Shown: in pieces, positions 55,778 through 62,956 of the stretch | Layout of the letters: each line of letters opens with the position of its first letter | How positions within the stretch are numbered: position 1 is the first letter of the stretch | Source: Chitinophagaceae bacterium | GTDB lineage: Bacteria > Bacteroidota > Bacteroidia > Chitinophagales > Chitinophagaceae | DNA length: 64,000 nucleotides | Assembly (NCBI GenBank): GCA_016710935.1 | Contig: JADJTY010000001.1 | Coordinates: 1 to 64,000, forward strand | Direction: 5' to 3' | Program-made: the position numbers and the translations under genes | The notes under the pieces: model-generated | What the model saw: the letters and a program-made list of their open reading frames with translations, nothing else | The model's database searches: none | Told to the model about the DNA's origin: nothing

Positions 55778-57379
55778 ATGTACGACATTTCACAACTGAA
55801 CGACCTGCTCGTTCCTGAGTTGCTTGATATTGCAGAGCAATATAACATCTCCAACGCAAAAAAACTTGCTAAACAGGATCTCATCAGTAAGATCCTTGAA
55901 ACCCAATCTAATATGAACACAGACAAGAAGATCGAAGGCGAAAAGCCCAAGCGGAAGCGGATCATTAAATCTGCCGAAACAGGAGCTCCCGAACCTGTTG
56001 CACCTGCAAAACCCAAAAAGCCGGAAGCCGAAAAGAAGCCCGTTAAAAAGCAGGTTGAAGCAGCAGCAGAAGAAGAAATGGATGTACAGCCCATTACTGA
56101 CCAGGAAAGTACCATACCCGCTGCCATTGCACAAATGCTGGCTGCCGAAGATGAGCAGGACCAGGCTCCCGAAACGGATATGAATGAAAATGATGAAGAA
56201 TCTACACAGGCTCCTGCAAAACAATACAACCAGGCAAGGCAACAACCTGTTTTTAATATAGAGTTTGATGGCGTGATCCTGGGCGAAGGCGTTTTGGAAA
56301 TGATGGCCGATGGTTATGGCTTTTTAAGAAGCAGTGATTATAATTATTTATCATCGCCCGATGATATTTATGTATCGCCCAGCCAGATAAAATTATTTGG
56401 TTTAAAAACAGGCGATACCGTTTATGGAAGTGTAAGGCCTCCAAAAGAAGGCGAAAAATATTTTGCGTTATTAAAGGTTGAAACCATCAATGGTAAATCG
56501 CCCGAGGAAGTAAGAGACCGTGTGCCCTTTGATTATTTAACTCCCTTGTTTCCTTTTGAAAAATTAAATCTTACTACAAAGGCAGATAATTACAGCACCC
56601 GTATCATGGATCTGTTTACACCCATTGGTAAAGGACAACGTGGATTGATTGTTGCCCAGCCAAAAACCGGTAAAACCATGTTGCTGAAAGAACTGGCCAA
56701 TGCCATTGCAGAGAATCATCCGGATTGTTACCTGATGATCGTACTGGTGGATGAAAGGCCGGAAGAGGTTACTGATATGGAACGCAGTGTGAAGGCTGAA
56801 GTTATCGCATCAACATTTGATGAGCCGGCAGAAAAGCACGTTCGTGTTAGTACCATGGCTTTGCAAAAAGCAAAACGTTTGGTAGAGTGTGGCCACGATG
56901 TGGTGATACTGCTTGATTCAATCACCCGTTTGGCAAGAGCGCACAACACCGTTGCTCCATCAAGCGGAAAAGTGTTAAGTGGTGGTGTGGAAGCAAATGC
57001 TATGCAAAAGCCAAAGCAGTTTTTTGGTGCGGCACGTAAAATAGAGAACGGTGGATCATTGACCATCATAGCCACTGCACTGGTTGATACCGGCAGTAAA
57101 ATGGATGAAGTGATCTTTGAAGAATTTAAAGGAACCGGTAATATGGAACTGCAGCTGGAGCGTAAATTATCGAACCGCAGAATTTATCCTGCCATTGATA
57201 TTGTGGCTTCATCAACCAGGCGCGATGACCTGTTGCTGGATAAAGATACTTTCCAGCGCATGTGGGTATTGCGTAAGCATATGGCCGATATGAATCCTGA
57301 AGAAGCGATCAATACTTTGTTGAAAAACATGAAGGGAACCAAGGATAATGCAGAGTTTTTGACATCAATGAATGGATAA
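55778..57379 (+). CDS. rho: Transcription termination factor Rho
   Basis: 533 residues. The Rho N-terminal helical domain (ISQLNDLLVPELLDIAEQYN, SNAKKLAKQDLISKI) is followed by a long charged insert of about 110 residues, rich in Lys, Pro, Glu and Gln, as usual in Bacteroidetes. The cold-shock-like RNA-binding domain (GVLEMMADGYGFLRSSDYNY) and the RecA-type ATPase follow: RGLIVAQPKTGKTMLLKELA (Walker A), LMIVLVDERPEEVTDM, DVVILLDSITRLARAHN (Walker B) and the Q-loop region. It is intact and ends in a terminator hairpin. Confidence 0.96.
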   Translation: MYDISQLNDLLVPELLDIAEQYNISNAKKLAKQDLISKILETQSNMNTDKKIEGEKPKRKRIIKSAETGAPEPVAPAKPKKPEAEKKPVKKQVEAAAEEEMDVQPITDQESTIPAAIAQMLAAEDEQDQAPETDMNENDEESTQAPAKQYNQARQQPVFNIEFDGVILGEGVLEMMADGYGFLRSSDYNYLSSPDDIYVSPSQIKLFGLKTGDTVYGSVRPPKEGEKYFALLKVETINGKSPEEVRDRVPFDYLTPLFPFEKLNLTTKADNYSTRIMDLFTPIGKGQRGLIVAQPKTGKTMLLKELANAIAENHPDCYLMIVLVDERPEEVTDMERSVKAEVIASTFDEPAEKHVRVSTMALQKAKRLVECGHDVVILLDSITRLARAHNTVAPSSGKVLSGGVEANAMQKPKQFFGAARKIENGGSLTIIATALVDTGSKMDEVIFEEFKGTGNMELQLERKLSNRRIYPAIDIVASSTRRDDLLLDKDTFQRMWVLRKHMADMNPEEAINTLLKNMKGTKDNAEFLTSMNG

Positions 57380-57398
57380 AATTTAAAATAAAAATATA

Positions 57399-57426
57399 AG
57401 CCGCTGATTTTATTAGCGGCTTTTTT
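57399..57426 (+). terminator. Rho-independent terminator after rho
   Basis: AGCCGCT and AGCGGCT pair around a 9-base AT loop, followed by six T on the plus strand. Confidence 0.85.
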
Positions 57427-57433
57427 CTTTATG

Positions 57434-57441
57434 TAACTTTG
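57434..57441 (+). promoter_or_regulatory. Putative -7 box for the gene at 57452
   Basis: TAACTTTG matches TAnnTTTG. It is only 10 bases before the ATG at 57452, which would give a very short or no leader. No -33 box was recognised; the T-run of the rho terminator is just upstream. Confidence 0.3.
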
Positions 57442-57451
57442 TGTTATGCTG

Positions 57452-57931
57452 ATGAAAAAAGCAACCATCATATTATTGGGTTTATTTTTTTGTACAGGTG
57501 CCTTTGCACAATTCAATAATCAACTGTGTAAGCCGAACGAAGAAATTGTTTTTGCTTTTCAGGTTAAAAATCAAAAATGGGTTTCAGTTTGTAAAGAAAT
57601 GAAGGGCAATTACATTGTTTACAGGTTTGGAACAAAAAGTAAGATCGAAATGCAATATCCGGCAAATTTAGATTCTACATCCTGGCAGCAATTTACATTT
57701 CAGGGTTATATGCGTGGTGGCGGAAAACAAAATGCAGCCATGCGTTTTGGCTATCTTAATTTCTACAATAATGATGTACGATATGAAGTTTTGGATCTTT
57801 GGAACTCTGAAGATGATAAGGAGGAATGCGGTGTTTCGGTAAATCTGAAGACAAAAACTATTGAGATGAAGGGGAATTTGAAAAGCAGAAGAGGGAGCCT
57901 GGTAGATTTAATTTACGAGGAAAAAAATTAA
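57452..57931 (+). CDS. Small secreted protein of unknown function
   Basis: About 159 residues. MKKATIILLGLFFCTGAFAQ is a signal peptide. The mature part has CKPNEEIVFAFQVKNQKWVS, VYRFGTKSKIEMQYPAN, FTFQGYMRGGGKQNAAMRFG and DDKEECGVSVNLKTKTIE, a beta-rich layout that suggests a small sandwich domain. Three cysteines are present. No family is recognised. It is 19 bases from selU on the same strand and could be co-transcribed with it. Confidence 0.6.
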   Translation: MKKATIILLGLFFCTGAFAQFNNQLCKPNEEIVFAFQVKNQKWVSVCKEMKGNYIVYRFGTKSKIEMQYPANLDSTSWQQFTFQGYMRGGGKQNAAMRFGYLNFYNNDVRYEVLDLWNSEDDKEECGVSVNLKTKTIEMKGNLKSRRGSLVDLIYEEKN

Positions 57932-57950
57932 AAAGGAGCCTGAAAATTAA

Positions 57951-59102
57951 ATGCCTGTACAAAAAATAAGCATAGAAGAATTCTTATCGCTTGCAAAGCA
58001 ATATCCTGTTTTGGATGTTCGCAGTCCGGGTGAATATACCCATGCACATATACCCACAGCACACAGCCTGCCCTTATTTACCGATGAAGAAAGAAAACAG
58101 GTAGGCACTGCTTACAAGCAACAAAGCCGTGAAGCTGCCATAAAAATTGGACTTGATTATTTTGGCGTGAAGATGCGGAAGATGGTGGAAGAAGTAGAGT
58201 CGTTAGTTCAGAGTCATGAGTCAGGAGTTAGGAAAGATCCCGACTCCGGACTCCCGACTCCGAACTCATTCCTCGTGCATTGCTGGCGTGGCGGCATGCG
58301 CAGCGCAGCTGTAGCCTGGCTCCTGGATCTATACGGCTTTAAAGTTTATTTATTGGTGGGTGGTTATAAAGCATATCGTAAATGGGTTCTTGAACAATTT
58401 GAAAAAGACTACAACTTTAATATCATTGGTGGCTATACCGGCAGCGGAAAAACCTTGCTGGTTCATGAATTAATAAAAGAAAATAAAGCGGTAATTGACC
58501 TGGAAGGGCTGGCCAATCATAAGGGCTCAGCTTTTGGATCAATAGAAAATATGCCACAGCCGACACAGGAGATGTTTGAGAATATGCTGGGGGAAAAGCT
58601 GCATGAAACAAGTAATGATATTCAAAAAATAACAGGCTCCAGTTCCCCAATCCTGAGCGTGGTCGAAGGGAGGGGGTTAGGGGGTTGTATTTTTTTGGAA
58701 GACGAAAGCCAGCGCATCGGTAACCTGCAAATACCCATGCCGCTTTGGTACACGATGCGTAAAGCACCGGTTTTTTTTATGGATATTCCCTTTGAAGAAA
58801 GGCTGAATTATATTACGGAAGAATATGGAAAACAAAGGAAAGATTATCTGAAAGAGGCTATTCTGCGTATTCAAAAAAGGCTGGGCGGACTGGAAACAAA
58901 AAATGCTTTAAATTTCCTGGAACAGAATGATTATAAAGAATGCTTCCGCATTTTGCTCACCTATTACGATAAATGGTATCATAAAGGCCTGTACAACCGT
59001 GAAAATATTTCAACCCTTTTAAATAAAATACCCTGTACCGGCGTTGATACACCAATCAATACCCAAAAACTGTTATCATGCAATATTGTAAGCACTATAT
59101 AA
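57951..59102 (+). CDS. selU: tRNA 2-selenouridine synthase (SelU/MnmH)
   Basis: 383 residues. It replaces sulfur by selenium at position 34 of certain tRNAs, using selenophosphate. The rhodanese domain has VLDVRSPGEYTHAHIPTAHS, GTAYKQQSREAAI and the catalytic Cys in VHCWRGGMRSAAVAWLL. The P-loop domain has IIGGYTGSGKTLLVHEL, DLEGLANHKGSAFG and FLEDESQRIG. Two stretches interrupt the family pattern in frame: before VHCWRGG (a run with HESGVRKDPDSGLPTPNS) and before FLEDES (SSSPILSVVEGRGLGG). Both read as palindromic intergenic repeats inserted in the gene. The 3' end overlaps the next gene by 25 bases. selD lies one gene further on. Confidence 0.92.
   Translation: MPVQKISIEEFLSLAKQYPVLDVRSPGEYTHAHIPTAHSLPLFTDEERKQVGTAYKQQSREAAIKIGLDYFGVKMRKMVEEVESLVQSHESGVRKDPDSGLPTPNSFLVHCWRGGMRSAAVAWLLDLYGFKVYLLVGGYKAYRKWVLEQFEKDYNFNIIGGYTGSGKTLLVHELIKENKAVIDLEGLANHKGSAFGSIENMPQPTQEMFENMLGEKLHETSNDIQKITGSSSPILSVVEGRGLGGCIFLEDESQRIGNLQIPMPLWYTMRKAPVFFMDIPFEERLNYITEEYGKQRKDYLKEAILRIQKRLGGLETKNALNFLEQNDYKECFRILLTYYDKWYHKGLYNRENISTLLNKIPCTGVDTPINTQKLLSCNIVSTI
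58205..58274. repeat. GAGTC-type palindromic repeat inside selU
   Basis: GAGTCATGAGTCAGGAGTTA at the left and GACTCCGGACTCCCGACTCC at the right form an imperfect palindrome of pentanucleotide-like units. It is translated in frame as the extra stretch before VHCWRGG, where other SelU proteins have a shorter linker. Confidence 0.65.
58631..58690. repeat. CCTGAGCGTGGTCGAAGG-type repeat inside selU
   Basis: CCTGAGCGTGGTCGAAGG then GAGGGGGTTAGGGGG. It is translated in frame as SSSPILSVVEGRGLGG between KLHETSND and IFLEDES. The G-rich half differs strongly in composition from the rest of the gene. Confidence 0.6.
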
Positions 59103-60259
59103 TTCTTTGTGTTGCGTTGTTTTTTTGTACAGCTTCATTTTCACAATCTGCGCCGGTTGATATGACGGGCCTGTGGACCGGCCTGATGTTTAATGATACC
59201 ACCGAATTGAATTACCGCTATGAAATTGCCATCAGCGAAAAGAAAGGGAAACTGATCGGATATTCTCAAACTTTTTTTATACTGGATGGTAAAGAATATT
59301 ATGGTGTTAAAAAACTGAAGATCACTATTGATGGTAATAAAGTAATTACCCAGGATCAAAAGCTGATAGAAAACAATTATCCCATCAAACCACCCAAGGG
59401 AGTTTATGTTGTAAATGTTTTGAATTTTGAGATGAAGAAAGATGTGATGATGTTAAGTGGTATGTTTGAAACCAACCGCACCCGTGAATATGCTCCGGCT
59501 ACAGGGTATGTGCATATTGAAAGAAAGATCGATGTAAAAGAATCGCCATTGGTAAAACAACTGGAAAATATGGGGTTGATGAGCGAGCTTTCTTTTGTGC
59601 CGGCAGCAATACCAGGCGAAGCAACTGTTGCAATCCCGAAAACTATCGTGACAGCAACTGTAAAAGAAGAACCAACAGCAACAGTTAAACCGGTTGAAAA
59701 GGAAAAACCGGCTGAAGAAAAAACAGTAAAGGCCAAACCTGCTAAAGAAAAAGCAGCTGCAAAAGAAAAAGCTGTTAAACCGGAAGAGATCATTGTAGCA
59801 AAAAATAACAATGCAAAAAAAGATACGATAGAGCGGACAATACAGGTTATTGCAAAAAAAGAAGTTAATACTGAACCAGCTAAATCTACAATACAGCCTG
59901 CTGCCGACATTAAGGGTCGCATCATAGAAACAATACAATCAGTTAATTATTCATCAGACAGCCTGGTGATCAGTTTGTATGATAATGGTGAAGTAGATGG
60001 CGATACGGTTAGTGTATTAATGAATGGCAAAGTAATTATGCCCATGATCGGGTTAAGTACCAATGCTGTTCGTAAAACGATTTATACAAAAGATATTACC
60101 GACAGTATACAGATTGTGATGTATGCCGAAAACCTGGGAGTATTGCCACCCAACACCGGTTTATTAATTGTGTATGATGGAAAAGAAAGGTATGAGATAC
60201 GGTTCAGCGGCGATTTAAAAAGGAATGCAGCGATCGTGTTTCGAAGAAAAGAACGCTGA
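59078..60259 (+). CDS. Secreted protein with Lys/Ala/Glu-rich linker and conserved C-terminal domain
   Basis: 393 residues. A signal peptide (CKHYIILCVALFFCTASFSQ) is followed by an N-terminal beta domain (MTGLWTGLMFNDTTELNYRY, FMLSGMFETNRTREY-like strands). A low-complexity linker of about 60 residues is built from KEKPAEEKTVKAKPAKE units. The C-terminal domain (SLVISLYDNGEVDGDTVSVL, VMYAENLGVLPPNTGLLIVY, YEIRFSGDLKRNAAIVF) looks conserved and occurs in other Bacteroidetes exported proteins as far as I recall. Function unknown. The gene overlaps selU by 25 bases and precedes selD, but a role in selenium use is not suggested by the sequence. Confidence 0.65.
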   Translation: MQYCKHYIILCVALFFCTASFSQSAPVDMTGLWTGLMFNDTTELNYRYEIAISEKKGKLIGYSQTFFILDGKEYYGVKKLKITIDGNKVITQDQKLIENNYPIKPPKGVYVVNVLNFEMKKDVMMLSGMFETNRTREYAPATGYVHIERKIDVKESPLVKQLENMGLMSELSFVPAAIPGEATVAIPKTIVTATVKEEPTATVKPVEKEKPAEEKTVKAKPAKEKAAAKEKAVKPEEIIVAKNNNAKKDTIERTIQVIAKKEVNTEPAKSTIQPAADIKGRIIETIQSVNYSSDSLVISLYDNGEVDGDTVSVLMNGKVIMPMIGLSTNAVRKTIYTKDITDSIQIVMYAENLGVLPPNTGLLIVYDGKERYEIRFSGDLKRNAAIVFRRKER

Positions 60260-60308
60260 ATGAAATAATTGATAAATGATTTCACAGATTTTAAAATAAA
60301 CTGACTGA

Positions 60309-61421
60309 ATGGAAAATAAATCTTTGAATTTGCAGAGTCCAAAAGCCCTCCCCACCGGGGAGGGTTTGGGAGGGGCCGTTCTGCTAACGCAATTCTCCCG
60401 TGGTGCCGGGTGTGGATGTAAGATCGCACCTAAAGTACTTGATGAAATTTTAAAAACAAATATGGCAACACCTGCTAACAGTAAACTGTTGGTTGGTAAC
60501 AGCAGTAAAGATGATGCCGCTGTGTTCGACCTGGGTAACGGAACGGCATTAATTTCCACCACCGATTTTTTTATGCCCATTGTGGATGATGCCTTTGATT
60601 TTGGCCGTATAGCCAGTGCCAATGCCATCAGCGACGTGTATGCTATGGGCGGAAAACCCTTGCTGGCGGTGGCGATCCTGGGTTGGCCGGTTGAAAAACT
60701 ACCTGCAGAACTGGCACAAAAAGTTTTGGATGGCAGTCGTAAAATTTGTGAAGAAGCCGGCATTCCGTTGGCTGGCGGGCATAGTATTGACAGCGCTGAA
60801 CCCATTTTTGGATTAGCGGTAACCGGATTGGTGGATATCAAAGATCTAAAGAAAAATAATACAGCAAAACCCGGCGATCTGCTTTTTTTAACCAAGCCAT
60901 TGGGTGTTGGTGTTTTATCTACCGCACAAAAAAGAGGTGTAATAAAAGAAGCGCATGTAGTGGTGATGATAAACCAGATGACACAACTAAATAAAGTTGG
61001 CGAAGCACTGGGAAAGATGGAAGGCGTTACGGCCATGACCGATGTTACCGGTTTTGGTTTGCTGGGACATCTGATTGAAATGGCTGAAGGCGCTGGCTGC
61101 TCTGCCGAAATAAATTATTCAGCTTTGCCTGTTGCTGAGGGTGTAAAGGAATACCTGGCACAGCGCATTGTGCCCGATGCCACTTACCGCAACTGGAACA
61201 GCTACAGTACAAAAACCGGTTTTGAAAAGGGTGTAAATGTGATGGAGGCATTTAATTTATTACCCGATCCACAAACCAATGGTGGCTTGTTAATTGCTGT
61301 TGATGCAGGTGCTGTGGACACGGTAAAGCATTTATTAAAAGAAACCGGACTGGAAAAATTTGCAGAGCCCATCGGCATAATGAAAGAGCTTGCTGATAAA
61401 ACTGTTTTTGTTCGACTGTAA
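60309..61421 (+). CDS. selD: Selenide, water dikinase (selenophosphate synthetase)
   Basis: 370 residues. It makes selenophosphate from selenide and ATP for SelU. The active-site motif is LTQFSRGAGCGCKIAPKVLD, with Cys where some relatives have selenocysteine. DDAAVFDLGNGTALISTTDF and NAISDVYAMGGKPLLAVAIL form the ATP/metal site; ITPMTDVTGFGLLGHLIEMA-like sequence (TAMTDVTGFGLLGHL) and PDPQTNGGLLIAV are also typical. The residues SPKALPTGEGLGGA just before the motif (about 10-23) are the translation of a GC-rich hairpin repeat at 60346-60364 inserted in frame. Otherwise intact. No selA, selB or tRNA-Sec is visible here. Confidence 0.94.
   Translation: MENKSLNLQSPKALPTGEGLGGAVLLTQFSRGAGCGCKIAPKVLDEILKTNMATPANSKLLVGNSSKDDAAVFDLGNGTALISTTDFFMPIVDDAFDFGRIASANAISDVYAMGGKPLLAVAILGWPVEKLPAELAQKVLDGSRKICEEAGIPLAGGHSIDSAEPIFGLAVTGLVDIKDLKKNNTAKPGDLLFLTKPLGVGVLSTAQKRGVIKEAHVVVMINQMTQLNKVGEALGKMEGVTAMTDVTGFGLLGHLIEMAEGAGCSAEINYSALPVAEGVKEYLAQRIVPDATYRNWNSYSTKTGFEKGVNVMEAFNLLPDPQTNGGLLIAVDAGAVDTVKHLLKETGLEKFAEPIGIMKELADKTVFVRL
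60336..60376. repeat. CCCTCCCC/GGGGAGGG hairpin repeat inside selD
   Basis: An 8-base perfect stem CCCTCCCC-ACC-GGGGAGGG at 60346-60364, followed by TTTGGGAGGGG. It is translated in frame near the SelD N-terminus. The composition resembles the intergenic hairpin at 11799-11820. Confidence 0.65.
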
Positions 61422-61479
61422 AAACAGCCATCAGGAAATAATTTTAAAACTAATTGTAAACTTGTATTAAATAATTTTC

Positions 61480-62092
61480 ATGAAAAAGATATCTATCCTT
61501 TTTAGTGTATTGGGTTTATCTGTTTTTTCTTTTGCGCAGGTAAACCTGCAGACAGTAATAAAGCCCGGCACAAAACTTATGTATGCTGTGGAAGCCGGCG
61601 CACAGAAATATGATTTTATCGTTACGGTAAAAACACTTGTGCCTGCTTTGATATTTGATTGGGAGATGACAAACGATAATAAAAGCAGCGGCACCATCAC
61701 ACATACAGCGGCTGCAATGATTACGGGCAATACGATGTATAACTTTTTTTCGCCGGGTACAAAAATGCTGGATGATAATACGCTGAGTGTATTGCTGAGT
61801 AAGAATACTTTTACCGGTCTCACAAAGGGAACCAAAAATGTTATGCTGAAAATGAACACCAACGAAGCTCAAAAAAATGGGTGTTGTTAAAGAAGATCCT
61901 GCTGAACTGAAGATTATAGTGAATGGAGAAAAAGAAACGGTGGAAGAATTTACTGCCAGCGACCTGAATGCTGCAAACGCACCCGCTGAAGACCAGGTTT
62001 ATTTTACATTCTCCAATTCACCCAAAATGCCAATTATACTGCGAATGAAAAATGGGTTTTCCATTAGCTTGAAAGAAATTAAAACAAAATAA
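61480..62092 (+). CDS. Secreted protein of unknown function, frameshifted
   Basis: About 204 residues when joined. MKKISILFSVLGLSVFSFAQ is a signal peptide. The mature part (LQTVIKPGTKLMYAVEAGAQ, YDFIVTVKTLVPALIFDWEM, TMYNFFSPGTKMLDDNTLSV) is beta-rich. The frame is lost in an A-run at 61871-61877; in the next frame it continues VKEDPAELKIIVNGEKETVE and ends FSISLKEIKTK at 62092. No family is recognised. It lies 58 bases after selD on the same strand. Confidence 0.6.
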
Positions 62093-62120
62093 AGTTGGCC
62101 CGCCCACAGGATCCTTCGGA

Positions 62121-62180
62121 CAGATTTCGCGGATGTCGCAGATATAATTTACTCATCTGCGTAATCTGTGTGCTCTGCGG
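62121..62180. repeat. Palindromic intergenic repeat (CGCAGAT type)
   Basis: CAGATTTCGCGGATGTCGCA then GATATAATT; the right arm is ATCTGCGTAATCTGTG with TGCTCTGCGGG. It separates two convergent genes and resembles the repeat at 28023-28080 in position and composition. Confidence 0.6.
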
Positions 62181-62187
62181 GAAATAT

Positions 62188-62421
62188 TCAATTTGTAAGC
62201 TTATCAATGATTGCCGCCAGCTTCCGGTCCTTTTCTGTTACAATATCTCCGGCATCATGCGTGCTTAACCAAATCTCTACTTTATTATACGTGTTTTTCC
62301 AGGTAGGATGATGATCCATCTTTTCAGCAGCCAATGCCACCCTGGTCATAAAAGCAAATGCTTTTGAAAAATCAGGAAATATAAATTCCTGGTACAGTTT
62401 GTTATCAATTTCAGGCCACAT
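62188..62421 (-). CDS. phhB: 4a-hydroxytetrahydrobiopterin dehydratase (pterin carbinolamine dehydratase)
   Basis: 77 residues, near the minimal length for the family. KLYQEFIFPDFSKAFAFMTR, the active-site block AAEKMDHHPTWKNTYNKVEI and WLSTHDAGDIVTEKDRKLAA are typical; the paired His of DHHP act in the dehydration. It recycles 4a-hydroxy-tetrahydrobiopterin formed by aromatic amino acid hydroxylases, or has a role in folate-type pterin metabolism in bacteria that lack those. No hydroxylase gene is in the window. Confidence 0.9.
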   Translation of the reverse strand: MWPEIDNKLYQEFIFPDFSKAFAFMTRVALAAEKMDHHPTWKNTYNKVEIWLSTHDAGDIVTEKDRKLAAIIDKLTN

Positions 62422-62502
62422 GGTTGCTTAATTTAAAGAGGTTTAAAATTGAATACTCCAGGTTCCCGATCAGTGAAGTCAAAGGATACCCGGCGGAGGG
62501 GG

Positions 62503-62937
62503 TTAAATTATAAGATGTTGTTTATGCTTTATTTTCTCATTCGTCATTTCGTTAACCAGCTGCACACCGGGTAAAGTTCTGATCGACTGTATCAGTGCTT
62601 TCAGATCTTCTGCCGGAACAGGATCACCTTTTATCAGCCACAAAAAATCAAGGTGTTTAAATTCGGGTAATAAATATTCGCCATCATTTTCGTTGTTGTA
62701 TAAATAATGGGTTAAGCTGATGGCGGGTAAAGCATATTCATAAATACTGAAAAAATATTTGCGTTGCTTTTTGGTTAGCTGAATCTCTATATCGTTATTC
62801 ACCCTGAAATCGAGTCCCAGCAACTGGTTTAGTTGCCAGCTGAACTGGTAATCTTTAATGGGTGCAACAATGCCAAGCAGTACGGAGTCTTCAAAAAACT
62901 CTTCGGCCAAAGCTTCGTTGTCAATTTTTAATTTCAT
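62503..62937 (-). CDS. IPExxxVDY family protein
   Basis: 144 residues, no signal peptide. The family name motif appears here as LPEFKHLDFLWLIKGD near residue 90, with FSWQLNQLLGLDFRVNNDIE in the first half and AEDLKALIQSIRTLPGVQLV at the end. The family is restricted to Bacteroidetes and is often encoded near pyk (pyruvate kinase); pyk is not in view here. Function unknown. The gene is intact and lies 19 bases after the M28 peptidase gene on the same strand. Confidence 0.8.
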   Translation of the reverse strand: MKLKIDNEALAEEFFEDSVLLGIVAPIKDYQFSWQLNQLLGLDFRVNNDIEIQLTKKQRKYFFSIYEYALPAISLTHYLYNNENDGEYLLPEFKHLDFLWLIKGDPVPAEDLKALIQSIRTLPGVQLVNEMTNEKIKHKQHLII

Positions 62938-62956
62938 GATGCGGCATTACGCCAGG

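Noticed and set aside
55789..56245. Minus-strand open frames opposite the rho insert
   Set aside because: Antisense of the Lys/Pro/Glu-rich Rho insert; rho itself is certain.
59404..59938. Two long minus-strand open frames opposite the exported protein gene
   Set aside because: They mirror the Lys/Ala/Glu-rich linker on the other strand and have compositional bias expected of antisense frames.
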